Positions 7,614 to 18,944 of a DNA stretch of 48,566 bases are shown here, piece by piece. This DNA comes from Bacteroidales bacterium. Lineage in GTDB: Bacteria; Bacteroidota; Bacteroidia; Bacteroidales; JAFGUD01. Both the position numbers and the translations under genes were made by a program. Position 1 is the stretch's first letter, and the number at the start of each line of letters is the position of its first letter. The notes beneath the pieces are model-generated. The model saw only the letters and a list, made by a program, of their open reading frames with translations. It had not been told where the DNA came from and did not search any database. Location of the stretch: the NCBI GenBank assembly GCA_016936595.1, contig JAFGXO010000098.1, positions 1-48,566 on the forward strand. The letters are read 5' to 3'.

Positions 7614-9404
7614 CTAAGAAGTTGCATTAATCCAATTAACTAAACCTTTTTTATTAATAATTTCCATTAATTTTTCGGGGAGAGGACTAAAATCAAAGTT
7701 TTTATCGCCAACAATGATTTTACCATTTTGAAAATCAACATCAACATTATCGCCTGATTTATAAGCATTTACAGCTTCTTTATGAACAATTAGCAACAGT
7801 CCTTGATTAATTGATGATCTAAAAAATATTCTATTAACAGATTTAACAATAACAGCTTTAATACCTATATGAGCTAATCCAACAGCTGGATGTTCGCGAG
7901 AACTACCGCAGCCAAAATTTTCTCCGGCAATAATAATATCTCCTTTTTGGGCATTATTTTTAAAACTTTGGTCAAATCCTTCAAAAAGATACGGAATAAT
8001 AGCTTCGGGGTCGGAACTTAGTACTTTATAGGTTAAATTTCCGGCAAACATTTGATCTGTATTAAGATTATCAACATCGGCGTAGTTCCAAACAGTGTCA
8101 AATTTTCTGTTATCATTTTCATAAATTTCAATTGTAGAACTTTGCTCAATTTGATGTTTATAATTTTCGTCGGAAATAGGAATGTTCCACAACTGACGAG
8201 GATCAGCAATTTCACCTTTTATTGCCGAGTAAGCAACAACAGCGGGTGAAGCTAGAAATATTCTGGAATTTTTATTTCCCATTCTACCTAAAAAATTTCT
8301 ATTTGCAGTAGAAATTACCGTAAAATCATCGGCAGGTATTCCTTGCCCTGTTCCTAAACATGGTCCACACGAAGCAGATAAAACATTACCTCCGGCTTCA
8401 ATAAAAATTTCAACTATTCCTTCTTTAATTGCCTGAAGATAAATTTGTTGAGATGCAGGTGTAATAATTAACTGAACACCTTTTGCTATTTTATTTCCTT
8501 TTAAAATTTGTGCTGCTTCACGCAAATCCTCAATTCTTCCATTTGTACATGTGCCAATAAATGCTTCGTTAATTTTTGTACCAACAACTTCTGTTAAGGC
8601 TTTAACATTATCAACATTATGAGGAGCCGCTACAACAGGAAAAAGTTTACTTAAATCAATTTCAATTTCCCGATCATATTTTGCATCTTCATCTGCCCAA
8701 ACGCCTTCTATTGTATCTTCGCCTAAAAATTCAGCAAGAACATTGTCGGGGGGGAAAACAGCATTTTTAGCTCCCATTTCAGATGCCAAATTTGCAATAG
8801 TCATTCTTTCAGAAATTCCTAAAGATTTTACTCCTTCGCCGTGATATTCAATAGACATATAATTAGCACCGGCAGAGCCAATCAAACCAATAATCCACAA
8901 AGAAATATCTTTAGCATAAACACCTTTGGGCAGACTTCCATTAAGTGTAACTTTAAGAGTTTCAGGTACTCTGAACCAAGTTTCACCACGTCGCCAAATT
9001 CCGGCAGCTTCGGTTCTGTCAATTCCTGCAGCCATCGCATTAAACGCTCCGGCAGTACAAGTATGGCTATCACTTCCAACTATTATCATTCCTGGTTTAG
9101 CGTGATACGACATTATTTGATGACAAATACCTTTTCCGGCATCATAAAATTTATCAATTTTTTGTTCATCAACAAAATCTCTAACCACCTGATAATCAGT
9201 TGCTAATTTAGAAGTTGTTGGTGGAGCATTATGATCAAGAACAACTAATAATTGTTTAGGGTTATGAATATTTTCACCACCCATTTTTTCAAATGTTTTT
9301 TTAATACTTGCCGAATTATCGTGGGTTAAAACAATATCGGGAGATTTAAAAACTATTGAACCAGCTTTGGCTCCAAAAATTTTTTCAACAAAAGTATTGC
9401 CCAT
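7614..9404 (-). CDS. LeuC-LeuD-type fused hydro-lyase (aconitase superfamily)
   Basis: A 596-residue protein joining a large-subunit-like domain (about 1-420) to a small-subunit (swivel) domain (about 450-596). The iron-sulfur ligands expected for the family are seen in GTCTNGR (Cys286) and SCGPCLG (Cys346, Cys349); GSDSHTCT (110-117) is the usual substrate/cluster loop. The swivel domain has GENFGCGSSREHP (494-506), the signature of LeuD and related subunits. Family members isomerise 3-isopropylmalate, homoaconitate, aconitate or related hydroxy-acids. The sequence resembles the LeuC/homoaconitase branch rather than AcnA or AcnB. No leuA, leuB or lysine gene lies nearby, so the substrate cannot be named. 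It appears to be transcribed alone or with purA (98-base gap). Confidence 0.85.
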   Translation of the reverse strand: MGNTFVEKIFGAKAGSIVFKSPDIVLTHDNSASIKKTFEKMGGENIHNPKQLLVVLDHNAPPTTSKLATDYQVVRDFVDEQKIDKFYDAGKGICHQIMSYHAKPGMIIVGSDSHTCTAGAFNAMAAGIDRTEAAGIWRRGETWFRVPETLKVTLNGSLPKGVYAKDISLWIIGLIGSAGANYMSIEYHGEGVKSLGISERMTIANLASEMGAKNAVFPPDNVLAEFLGEDTIEGVWADEDAKYDREIEIDLSKLFPVVAAPHNVDNVKALTEVVGTKINEAFIGTCTNGRIEDLREAAQILKGNKIAKGVQLIITPASQQIYLQAIKEGIVEIFIEAGGNVLSASCGPCLGTGQGIPADDFTVISTANRNFLGRMGNKNSRIFLASPAVVAYSAIKGEIADPRQLWNIPISDENYKHQIEQSSTIEIYENDNRKFDTVWNYADVDNLNTDQMFAGNLTYKVLSSDPEAIIPYLFEGFDQSFKNNAQKGDIIIAGENFGCGSSREHPAVGLAHIGIKAVIVKSVNRIFFRSSINQGLLLIVHKEAVNAYKSGDNVDVDFQNGKIIVGDKNFDFSPLPEKLMEIINKKGLVNWINATS

Positions 9405-9502
9405 ATTTATTTGATTATAAAGTTTAAAATTTTATTTAATAGAAATAAAATACAGCAAAATTTATACTTTTTTTTGCAGTTTAAACATAAATTTTAACAA
9501 AT

Positions 9503-10777
<1,275 letters not shown>

Positions 10778-10873
10778 TTATTTACTGTGTTATAAAATAA
10801 AATTTATATAAATATTAAACATCAATTTTTTACTAATAAATACAATTCATCACATAATAAAATCAACATTTAT

Positions 10874-13800
10874 TTAAGCATATCGTTTAAAAAACCGATA
10901 AAATTTATTTTTTTTTCTTTTAGTTTTAATAATTTTCACTGGTTGATCACCGTCCTTCATTTCTCTTTTGTGTTGGAATCTTTTACGCAAGATATCAATA
11001 AAATTTATTGATTTTTCGAGAATTTTATAATATAAAATTACAAAAAGAAAAATTGAAGTAAACCAAATTATAATAATATTAAACCAAAAAGTATCAATTT
11101 GTTTTCCGAAAAATGGTTTAGAAGGAGCATAAAAATGAGCCTTAAAAAACAAATTTTCAGGTTCGTCATAAATTGGAGAAAACAGTCGATATAGTCTGTT
11201 ATTATATTCTAAAATTTTATCAGGAGAATTAGATCTTTTAACGTGCACATCAAGTTGCTCGTTATGATACAAAAATTTAAGTTCCGAAACTGTTTTATCA
11301 ACTTTAGTAGTATCGTTAAGTTCAAATATTAGTGCATCTTTTTGAGCTCTCACATCTGATTCAATTTCAGTATAAAAAACTTTAAGTTGTTCTAAATAAA
11401 AAGAAATAGAATCAAGCAATTTTGGAGTCATGTTATCATAATTGATATTATTTGAATTAAATTTATAAGGAACTCGTGTTAACCAACTATGATTTGAGTT
11501 AAGTTCATTATAAACAAGCGTTAAATTATTAATGCATTTATCTTTTTCATCAGGGATATTTTTATATCGTGAATATTCTTTTATATTATTATCCATTTCT
11601 TTATACCAATATTGTTTGATATACATAGCCTCATCAATAATTTTATCGTATTCATAAAAATTTTGCATATAGGGATTATCTTTAAATTGCTTAACAACAA
11701 GAGCTTCGTATCCCCAACGAGCGGTCATTATTTCGCCATACCAAGGAATTGAATAAGGTTTTGATATATTGGGATTTAATTTATTGTAAGGAACTAACAC
11801 TCCACTTAAAATAATTTGAGGAATAACTAAAAAAGGTATAATTATATATATTGTTGCAGATGATTTAAAAGATTCAGATATAATTAAGCCCAGAATATTT
11901 GAAGAAAACCATATTGAGAATAGAACAATCCAATATTCAAAATTCAAAAAATGAATTTCTAAAACGACATTACCTATAAGCACATAAACAAATGATTGAT
12001 AGGCAGATATAGCAAATAAATTGAACATTTTAGAAGTGAGATAACTAAATCTGCTGAGGTTTAAAAAACTCTCCCGTTTAAGTATTTTTCGGTCTTTATA
12101 TATTTCCTGGGCACTAACTGTTAAACCAACAAAAATGGCGATAATAACAGACATAAAAATATATACAGGTAAATTTTCATTATAAAACAGCTGGTATACA
12201 GGCTTATCTATAGTCCAATATTTAATAATGAACGATAAAATTAAAGCCATTAATGGAGTTTCTAAGAAATTGATAAGAAGATACTGAACATTAGACAATT
12301 TAGACAAAAAATCTCTGGTAATAAATACTTTAAATTGTTTGAAAATTGAAGGAACTTTAAACGGTATTTTGGGTAATTTTCGGACAAGATAAGAGCGTTT
12401 ACGCCCCTTTTCGGCTTGATATTTTTTAAATCTTTCGTACCAATCTTCGGGCGGAAATTTGCGAGTTTGAGTTTGAGTACCATATTCATCGAGCACTCTG
12501 GTTTCGATGATGTTAAAAATTTGTTCGGGATTAACATTTCCACAAACGGGGCAAACGGTGTCGCTCCAGTTGGCTTCACGAACTGCGGATTTAAAAAATA
12601 TAATTGCCTCAATAGGTTTACCATTATATATTAAATACCCACCTTGATCCAACACAACCAATCTATCGAACATTTTAAAAATTGCCGATGAAGGTTGATG
12701 AATTACAACAAAAACCAATTTACCTTTTAAAGTTAAGTCTTTGAGCAAATCCATGATATTTTCGGAGTCTCGAGAAGAAAGACCGGAAGTGGGTTCATCA
12801 AGAAATAAAATAGGGGGTTCTCTAACAAGCTCAAGAGCAATATTTAGTCTTTTACGTTGTCCGCCGCTAATTTTGCGATTAAGAACAGAGCCTACTTTCA
12901 TGTCACGAATTTCGTAGAGTCCTAATTCTTTTAAATTTTTAATTACTTTTCGCTTTATTGTAAAAACAGAAGCATCACCAAAGCATAATTTTGCATTAAA
13001 AAACAAGTTTTCGTACACTGTTAGTTCTTCAATTAAAAGATCGTCTTGCGAAACGTAACCAATTAAGCCGTTTAAATCTGATTTATTTTTGCTTAAATCA
13101 ACGCCATTGATAAAAATATGTCCACTTGTTGGAGGATAGTTCCCGTTTAAAATATTTAAAAGAGTTGTTTTTCCTGAACCGCTTCCTCCCATTAAACCTA
13201 CTAATCTGCCGGAGCGTTCAGTAATACTTAAAGGATGTATTCCAACTTTACTATTTTTAAATTTATAAAAAACTTTATCGGCTTCAAAAACAATTTTAGT
13301 TTTATTTTTATCAGCAATAAAAATTGAAATAATATCATTATAATATATTGGGCTTATTGTATGAGTTCTTAAAGCTGCCCCATAAGATAAAATGTATATT
13401 CTAAAAGGTTGTAAAAGTTGTTGATTTAAATAAACTTCTTTTTCGCCTTCAAAATAAAAAACCAGAATATTTTGCAATTTAATGTACAAAACATAAATTT
13501 CGCCAACCAACCCTTCAACATATAAATGATTTATTTTTTCGGGATCTTTTTTTATTGAGTTGGCAACAAGAATACGTTGAGGGTCTTGAAATTCGTTTTT
13601 TTTCTTAAAAATAAAATTTTTAATTATATCAAGCTCTTCATTAGGAATTTTAAAAGATTCAGAAACTGTAGCGATAAATTCGTAAGTTTGGTCAGATATA
13701 TTTTCGTCAATTCTAATAAATTCTAATAGTTTTATTAGCACTATAACTTTTTGCTGTTGAATTAACTCTTCATTTAATAACGAACAAATAGTTAAAAGTT

Positions 13801-14026
13801 TAACAGAGCTAACAGAAAGAATTTTATTAGGATTAGATTTTGATTTTCGATTTTGATACTGAGTAACGTATTGCTCGTATATTTTCATATACTCCTCAAC
13901 TTGTTCTTTGCTAAGTTGTTCAAGCAGGAAATACTCAACCACATGAATGCGTCCGAGTTTATGACCAACCGGAGAACCGATTAAAGCAAAAAGTTGCATC
14001 AACGCTCTTAAAATCCTCTGACTCAT
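10874..14026 (-). CDS. Large ABC half-transporter with TerB-like N-terminus
   Basis: A 1050-residue fusion. Residues about 1-145 are helical and resemble a TerB-type domain. About 150-260 is a beta-rich, possibly FHA-like region. About 262-480 is an ABC ATPase: Walker A GGSGSGKTT (280-288), signature SGGQ (387-390), Walker B FLDEP (408-412) and H-loop His443. A short insert has CPVC (492-495), a possible half of a metal site. Membrane helices begin near residue 587 (ABC-2/ABCG-like permease), with a large soluble loop of about 200 residues before a final helix near 1000 and a basic tail. The order ATPase-then-permease is that of ABCG exporters. The substrate is unknown. A small exported protein gene and a lipoprotein gene lie directly upstream (8 and 5 base gaps), so they probably form one operon and may be partners. 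Confidence 0.85.
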   Translation of the reverse strand: MSQRILRALMQLFALIGSPVGHKLGRIHVVEYFLLEQLSKEQVEEYMKIYEQYVTQYQNRKSKSNPNKILSVSSVKLLTICSLLNEELIQQQKVIVLIKLLEFIRIDENISDQTYEFIATVSESFKIPNEELDIIKNFIFKKKNEFQDPQRILVANSIKKDPEKINHLYVEGLVGEIYVLYIKLQNILVFYFEGEKEVYLNQQLLQPFRIYILSYGAALRTHTISPIYYNDIISIFIADKNKTKIVFEADKVFYKFKNSKVGIHPLSITERSGRLVGLMGGSGSGKTTLLNILNGNYPPTSGHIFINGVDLSKNKSDLNGLIGYVSQDDLLIEELTVYENLFFNAKLCFGDASVFTIKRKVIKNLKELGLYEIRDMKVGSVLNRKISGGQRKRLNIALELVREPPILFLDEPTSGLSSRDSENIMDLLKDLTLKGKLVFVVIHQPSSAIFKMFDRLVVLDQGGYLIYNGKPIEAIIFFKSAVREANWSDTVCPVCGNVNPEQIFNIIETRVLDEYGTQTQTRKFPPEDWYERFKKYQAEKGRKRSYLVRKLPKIPFKVPSIFKQFKVFITRDFLSKLSNVQYLLINFLETPLMALILSFIIKYWTIDKPVYQLFYNENLPVYIFMSVIIAIFVGLTVSAQEIYKDRKILKRESFLNLSRFSYLTSKMFNLFAISAYQSFVYVLIGNVVLEIHFLNFEYWIVLFSIWFSSNILGLIISESFKSSATIYIIIPFLVIPQIILSGVLVPYNKLNPNISKPYSIPWYGEIMTARWGYEALVVKQFKDNPYMQNFYEYDKIIDEAMYIKQYWYKEMDNNIKEYSRYKNIPDEKDKCINNLTLVYNELNSNHSWLTRVPYKFNSNNINYDNMTPKLLDSISFYLEQLKVFYTEIESDVRAQKDALIFELNDTTKVDKTVSELKFLYHNEQLDVHVKRSNSPDKILEYNNRLYRLFSPIYDEPENLFFKAHFYAPSKPFFGKQIDTFWFNIIIIWFTSIFLFVILYYKILEKSINFIDILRKRFQHKREMKDGDQPVKIIKTKRKKNKFYRFFKRYA

Positions 14027-14034
14027 AAATCAAA

Positions 14035-14445
14035 TTATTGTTTAAAACCAATAAACATTATCACAAACCCCGAAGGTTTTCCTTGAGGTAACTCGGCTTC
14101 AATAAAACATTCCAAAGTAGAGGTAAACTTAAAATCCCAATAAGTAGATTGATTGTAATTTACATTTGAAAAAAGTTCATTTCTATTTTGATCATAAAGC
14201 CTAAAAATTACACTTTCATCAGCCGGCTCACTGGCAGCAACGATTCTATAGGTTGCCCCGCCAAAAAAAGTCATTCTAAATTCTGCAACTTCACCTTGAG
14301 TTAATATTGATCGATATTGTTGTCCATCTGAAATATATGGATATTGCAAATAAGCATTGCAATAACTTATTAAACTATCAATTTGTGCATGAGCACTATT
14401 AGCCATAATAAAGACGAATATTATTGAAAAAAGTATTTTTTTCAT
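14035..14445 (-). CDS. Small exported protein of unknown function
   Basis: The preferred start is the ATG at 14445 (136 residues, MKKILFSII), because a classic signal peptide ending NSAHAQ begins there; an in-frame ATG at 14514 would add 23 residues before the signal. The mature part, about 115 residues, contains GEVAEFRMTFFGGATYRIVA and later FIEAELP and VIMFIGFKQ, and looks like a single all-beta domain. I do not recognise the family with certainty. It sits between a lipoprotein gene and the big ABC transporter gene in a tight three-gene arrangement, so a periplasmic role linked with the transporter is a fair guess. Confidence 0.7.
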   Translation of the reverse strand: MKKILFSIIFVFIMANSAHAQIDSLISYCNAYLQYPYISDGQQYRSILTQGEVAEFRMTFFGGATYRIVAASEPADESVIFRLYDQNRNELFSNVNYNQSTYWDFKFTSTLECFIEAELPQGKPSGFVIMFIGFKQ

Positions 14446-14519
14446 GCTTAAAATTTTTGTTTTAACAGATGTAAAATTAATAATTTTTTGTTCATTCATG
14501 TTTATTATTTTCAAAAAAG

Positions 14520-15401
14520 CTATTCAATAATCCAAGTTCTCAAACTTTCAATTTTTTCTGAAATTAACATTAAATCATCTGCTGAAATATTATAAGTTGT
14601 AACACTATTTATTATAGTAATTTTATTTTGAGGATCAGTTTCCGGTGCTTCGTAAGTATATACATCTTCTACTCCTTCAAAAACAATAGAAAGATCAACT
14701 AATTTTTCGATTAAATAATCTAAATCGGTGTTTCCGGAATTATAATACGGCTGCAAAAGATCAATAATATTATTTAAAGGGCTTTTTTGTTCACCTATCC
14801 TTAAATTTACTTCAGGATTATCACTAACAGCCGAAATTTTAGTTAATAAATACAAGCCTTCTATCCAGCCACCGGCAATAATAAGTACGCCTATTTGTTC
14901 TTGATCATTTTCAAGCAAGTATGAATCAATATCTTTAAAAATATCCGACATTAAAAATATTAAAGAATCTTTGTTATTACTATTATTCTCTATCCGATCA
15001 AATATGCTATGATTTAAAGAATTTAACACTCCAACTTGCTCAGCTAATTTTTTAATAACAGTAAAATAATGAGCACTTTCAGACAATTGATCATAAATAA
15101 AAAGATTACCTAAATTTGCGCCGTAAACTCCTATATTAACAGACTGTTTAAAAGTAGTCAAATATTTAACGTAATTATCGGGAGAATTTAAAAAATCTTT
15201 ATAAAAAGGGATATTAAGATCTTTTACTAAAATCGAAGCTTGTATAGGAGACGGAACACTAAAAACCTTATTTCTAACTTTTACTAATCCAGGTATTATA
15301 GGAGTATTAGATGTATCGGGTTTATTTGTATTATTATCTACTTCTTCATTGCATGATATTACTATAATGCTTATTATGAATAAAAATATTATTTTCCTCA
15401 T
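14520..15401 (-). CDS. Lipoprotein of unknown function upstream of the ABC transporter
   Basis: The start is taken as the ATG at 15401 (293 residues), where the signal MRKIIFLFIISIIVISC begins; the in-frame ATG at 15431 adds ten residues before it. The Cys at the end of VISC is the predicted lipidation site (Cys17), followed by acidic residues. The mature protein is mainly predicted helical (segments such as SESAHYFTVIKKLAEQVGV and LLTKISAVS) with no recognised catalytic motif. Five bases separate its stop from the longest reading frame of the next gene. A TAATTTTG sequence on the minus strand at 15436-15429 could be the -7 element of this operon. Confidence 0.72.
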   Translation of the reverse strand: MRKIIFLFIISIIVISCNEEVDNNTNKPDTSNTPIIPGLVKVRNKVFSVPSPIQASILVKDLNIPFYKDFLNSPDNYVKYLTTFKQSVNIGVYGANLGNLFIYDQLSESAHYFTVIKKLAEQVGVLNSLNHSIFDRIENNSNNKDSLIFLMSDIFKDIDSYLLENDQEQIGVLIIAGGWIEGLYLLTKISAVSDNPEVNLRIGEQKSPLNNIIDLLQPYYNSGNTDLDYLIEKLVDLSIVFEGVEDVYTYEAPETDPQNKITIINSVTTYNISADDLMLISEKIESLRTWIIE

Positions 15402-15710
15402 TGAGATTAAATTTACAAAAATCATTGACAAAATTAAAAAAAATATCGTTCAGTAATAATTTTAAAGAGAAAAATAATTATATAAATTAATTTATGTTTT
15501 AAATATGAAGTTTTTAAAATTGATCTTAACAAGAAATATCTATTTAAACAACTAACAACAAGCAGTTTACAAACCTAACTTTAAAGCAATCTTTATTTCT
15601 AATATAAAAAAAAGTTAAATTTATGTTTTTACTGAAACAATTTATTAAAAAAATACGTTACTAATTTGAAGTTAAAATAGACATTTGTATCCTTTTTTAA
15701 AAAAAGAAAT
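15402..15710. other. Divergent intergenic region between lipoprotein operon and rpoD
   Basis: About 309 bases, strongly AT-rich, with no gene. It should contain the promoters for both directions. For rpoD, TTTG at 15665-15668, then 19 bases, then TATCCTTT (15688-15695) is an imperfect candidate. For the lipoprotein side, TAATTTTG (15436-15429, minus strand) matches the -7 consensus but lacks a clear -33 box. I see no RNA gene or long repeat. Confidence 0.5.
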
Positions 15711-16571
15711 ATGAGACAACTGAAAATCGTAAAATCAATAACAAACAGAGAAAGTACTTCATTAGATAAATATTTACAAGATATTGGAAAAGAAGAACTT
15801 ATAACTGTTGAAGAAGAAGTGGAATTAGCAAGAAGAATAAAACAAGGCGACCAATTAGCATTAGAGAAATTAGTAAAAGCAAATTTGCGTTTTGTTGTAT
15901 CAGTAGCAAAGCAATACCAAAATCAAGGACTGACATTATCAGATTTAATTAACGAAGGTAATTTGGGGTTGATCAGAGCTGCTGAAAAATTTGACGAAAC
16001 TCGTGGATTTAAATTTATTTCTTATGCTGTTTGGTGGATTAGGCAATCAATATTACAAGCCTTAGCCGAACAATCAAGAATTGTTCGTTTGCCGTTAAAT
16101 CAGGTTGGTTCGATTAATAAAATGAACAAAACGTTGGCTAAATTTGAGCAACAACACAATCGTCAACCAACTGATACTGAGCTTGCTGAAATTCTTGACG
16201 TTTCTGAAGAAAAGTTATTACAATCCAGGAGAAATGCTACAAGACACAGGTCAATTGATGCTCCTGTAACTGATGACGATTCAGGTAGTTTAGCCGATTT
16301 AATTGAAAACAGCGATGCACCACGTGCCGACGCCGAACTAATGAAAGAATCGCTTTCTACCGAAATTGAAAGAGCTCTTACAACTCTTACCAAAAGAGAA
16401 GCTGATGTTATTAGATATTTTTTTGGTATTAATGCTCCAGAAATGACTCTTGAAGAAATTGGGACTCATGTTGGGCTTACACGTGAAAGAGTTAGACAAA
16501 TTCGAGAAAAAGCTATCAGAAGACTCAGACACAATTCCAGAAGTTCTTTACTCAGACAATATTTAGGTTAA
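15711..16571 (+). CDS. rpoD: Primary RNA polymerase sigma factor (short RpoD/SigA)
   Basis: A 286-residue sigma-70 factor of the compact form typical for the main sigma factor of Bacteroidota. Region 1.2 is near 18-45 ([14 protein letters not shown]), region 2 spans about 55-125 with [18 protein letters not shown] and the -10 recognition segment [12 protein letters not shown], region 3 about 130-200, and region 4 about 222-286 with the helix-turn-helix [24 protein letters not shown]. It lacks the long N-terminal region 1.1 of proteobacterial RpoD. It would direct RNA polymerase to TTTG/TAnnTTTG promoters, consistent with such elements in this window. It is monocistronic with a strong terminator. 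Confidence 0.95.
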   Translation: MRQLKIVKSITNRESTSLDKYLQDIGKEELITVEEEVELARRIKQGDQLALEKLVKANLRFVVSVAKQYQNQGLTLSDLINEGNLGLIRAAEKFDETRGFKFISYAVWWIRQSILQALAEQSRIVRLPLNQVGSINKMNKTLAKFEQQHNRQPTDTELAEILDVSEEKLLQSRRNATRHRSIDAPVTDDDSGSLADLIENSDAPRADAELMKESLSTEIERALTTLTKREADVIRYFFGINAPEMTLEEIGTHVGLTRERVRQIREKAIRRLRHNSRSSLLRQYLG

Positions 16572-16592
16572 AATTACAACCTTTTTGATGTA

Positions 16593-16619
16593 CCGTTGCT
16601 TTATAGCAACGGTTTTTTT
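16593..16619 (+). terminator. Rho-independent terminator of rpoD
   Basis: CCGTTGCT (16593-16600), loop TTAT, AGCAACGG (16605-16612), then seven T. The stem is perfect (8 bp), 22 bases after the rpoD stop. It abuts the end of nth on the other strand. Confidence 0.92.
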
Positions 16620-17256
16620 ATGCCTTAGTATTAAAAAATTTACAAACTTCAGTTAAGCCGCATTTTTCACATTTAGGACTTCTTGCTGTACAAACATACC
16701 TGCCATGCAAAATTAACCAGTGATGAGCTATAGGTATTAATTTATCCGGAATGTTTTTAACCAACTCAATTTCGGTTTGCAAAGGCGTTTTTGAATTATT
16801 TGTTAACCCAATTCTATTTGAAACTCTAAATACGTGAGTATCAACAGCCAGAGCAGGTTTATCATAAACAACCGAAACAATAACATTTGCCGATTTTCTG
16901 CCAATACCGGGCATTTTTTGCAATAATTTTATATCATCAGGAACTATAGATCCAAACTCATCTACTAAAACAGTTGCCATTCCAACCAAATGTTTGGCTT
17001 TATTATTTGGGTAAGAACAAGTTTTGATATATTCAAAAACTTCGGCAACAGAGGCTTCTTTTAAAACTTCAGGTGAAGGGAAACGATCAAAAAAAACCGG
17101 AGTAATTTTATTCACTCTTACGTCTGTACATTGAGCCGAAAGTAAAACAGAAACTAATAACTCATAAGGATTTTTATAATTTAATTCAGTTTCGGCAACT
17201 GGCATTGATTTTGAGAAATAATCTATTACAAATTTATACAATTCTTTATTTGTCAT
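16618..17256 (-). CDS. nth: Endonuclease III
   Basis: A 212-residue base-excision repair enzyme, a DNA glycosylase/AP lyase for oxidised pyrimidines. The helix-hairpin-helix MPGIGRKSANV is at 115-125 with the catalytic Lys121, and the catalytic Asp is in VDTHVFR (Asp139). The [4Fe-4S] ligands are Cys189, Cys196, Cys199 and Cys205 (pattern C-x6-C-x2-C-x5-C). Length is standard. Its start is divergent from degP. A TAGTTTTG element on the minus strand (17282-17275) is a candidate -7 box. Confidence 0.95.
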   Translation of the reverse strand: MTNKELYKFVIDYFSKSMPVAETELNYKNPYELLVSVLLSAQCTDVRVNKITPVFFDRFPSPEVLKEASVAEVFEYIKTCSYPNNKAKHLVGMATVLVDEFGSIVPDDIKLLQKMPGIGRKSANVIVSVVYDKPALAVDTHVFRVSNRIGLTNNSKTPLQTEIELVKNIPDKLIPIAHHWLILHGRYVCTARSPKCEKCGLTEVCKFFNTKA

Positions 17257-17525
17257 TACACTTTATATTTTTCGCAAAACTAACAAATTACTTAATTATT
17301 TTACATAAAATCCTTTTAATAAACATTAATATAAAAAAAACAAATATTTTTTTCATCTGAAAATTCATTTAATTTTAAACTTTAAACATGAGCATAAATC
17401 AATATAAATCTATAAATCAACAATTTAAGATCAATAACAAAAAGGGATATTTTTTTTTGTTAAAAATTTAAAATTAAACTTGATCTAACCTATAAATTAT
17501 GTTTATTTTGTATAAAAAATACATC

Positions 17526-18944
17526 ATGAAAGAAAAAATAAAATTTTGGCTAATTGCTTTAGTAATTGGCACTATCGGCGGAGTAGCCGGTTCGTTAATC
17601 GTTAATCCAAAAACAGTTACTCAAATTATTGAGCTTCCACAAAATGATCAGAATACTAATTCAAGCTTTACAAAGCTTTACGATTTGCCGGATTTTACAA
17701 CCGCAGCTGCTAACGCAACTGATGCAGTTGTTAATATTAAAACCGAATCGTACCAACAAGTTGACGATCCATTGTATAACTTGTTTTTTGGTTCTCCCAA
17801 TGTACCTATGCAAGGAAGCGGTTCGGGAGTTATTATTTCAACCGATGGTTATATAGTTACAAACAATCACGTTGTTGAAAATGCAACAAATATTAAAGTT
17901 ACATTAAACGATAAACGTGAATTAGACGCTGAAATAATTGGAACAGACCCAACAACAGATTTAGCTTTACTAAAAATTTCCGCCAACAATTTAACTGTTT
18001 TAGAATTTGGAAATTCAGACAATTTAAAGGTAGGAGAATGGGTGTTAGCTATTGGAAATCCATATTCGTTAAATTCAACAGTTACAGCTGGCATTGTTAG
18101 TGCTAAAGCTCGGAATATTAGTATTTTAAAACAAACTTACGCCATTGAATCATTTATACAAACCGATGCAGCTGTAAATCCGGGAAACAGCGGCGGAGCG
18201 TTAATCAATGTTAGCGGTTATTTAATTGGCATAAACACTGCTATTGCCTCACCAACAGGTAGTTATACAGGCTACTCATTTGCAATACCCGTAAGCATAG
18301 TTAAAAAAATTATTGCCGATTTAATTGAATTTGGTAGCGTTCAACGAGCTTTTCTTGGAGCCCGACTTGTAGATATTGACGAACAAATTGCCCAAAGTTA
18401 TAATTTACCTAACAGAAAAGGAGTATTAATTACCTCTGTTACAGACAAAGGTGCAGCACAAGATGCAGGTTTAAAAGAAGAAGACGTTGTTCTAAAATTA
18501 GATTCTATTGAAGTAAACGAAACATCTGAGCTTCTTGAACTTTTAGGCAGACACCGCCCCGGCGACATAGTTACAATAACAGCACGTAGAGACGGAAATA
18601 TTAAAACTTTTGATGTTACTTTGCAAAACAACAAAGGCGGCACAGTTAATAATAGTACTGTTGCAAAAGCCGATGTTTTTGGAGCAACATTTGAAGATTT
18701 AACGGATCAAGAAAAAGATGATTATGACATTAGAAATGGCGTAAAAGTTTCAAAAGTTATGAGTGGAAAATTTTTATCGGCCGGAGTTAGAGCAGGATTT
18801 GTAATTCAAAAAATAAATGACCGAACGGTAAAAACTGCCGACGATGCAAAAAAAATATTAGATAATGTTTCGGGAGGAGTTTATATTGAAGGTTTTTACC
18901 CCGACACAAAAAAGAAAGCATATTACGCTTTTGGAGTTCAATAA
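17526..18944 (+). CDS. degP: DegP/HtrA-type periplasmic serine protease-chaperone
   Basis: I prefer the ATG at 17526 (472 residues) because the membrane/signal segment MKEKIKFWLIALVIG starts there; an in-frame ATG lies 27 bases earlier. The catalytic triad is His115 (TNNHVV), Asp145 (TTDLALLK) and Ser222 (NPGNSGGA). Two PDZ domains follow, about 265-360 and 385-470; the second is divergent. The N-terminal hydrophobic segment may be an uncleaved anchor, since no clear cleavage site is seen. Family members degrade or refold damaged proteins in the envelope. There are no sigmaE or other stress-regulator genes beside it. The gene ends just before the terminator hairpin of the convergent gene. Confidence 0.93.
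   Translation: MKEKIKFWLIALVIGTIGGVAGSLIVNPKTVTQIIELPQNDQNTNSSFTKLYDLPDFTTAAANATDAVVNIKTESYQQVDDPLYNLFFGSPNVPMQGSGSGVIISTDGYIVTNNHVVENATNIKVTLNDKRELDAEIIGTDPTTDLALLKISANNLTVLEFGNSDNLKVGEWVLAIGNPYSLNSTVTAGIVSAKARNISILKQTYAIESFIQTDAAVNPGNSGGALINVSGYLIGINTAIASPTGSYTGYSFAIPVSIVKKIIADLIEFGSVQRAFLGARLVDIDEQIAQSYNLPNRKGVLITSVTDKGAAQDAGLKEEDVVLKLDSIEVNETSELLELLGRHRPGDIVTITARRDGNIKTFDVTLQNNKGGTVNNSTVAKADVFGATFEDLTDQEKDDYDIRNGVKVSKVMSGKFLSAGVRAGFVIQKINDRTVKTADDAKKILDNVSGGVYIEGFYPDTKKKAYYAFGVQ

Noticed and set aside
17499-17501. Upstream ATG of the DegP-type protease
   Set aside because: The signal-anchor sequence begins at the next ATG (17526); the added residues have no role in the family.
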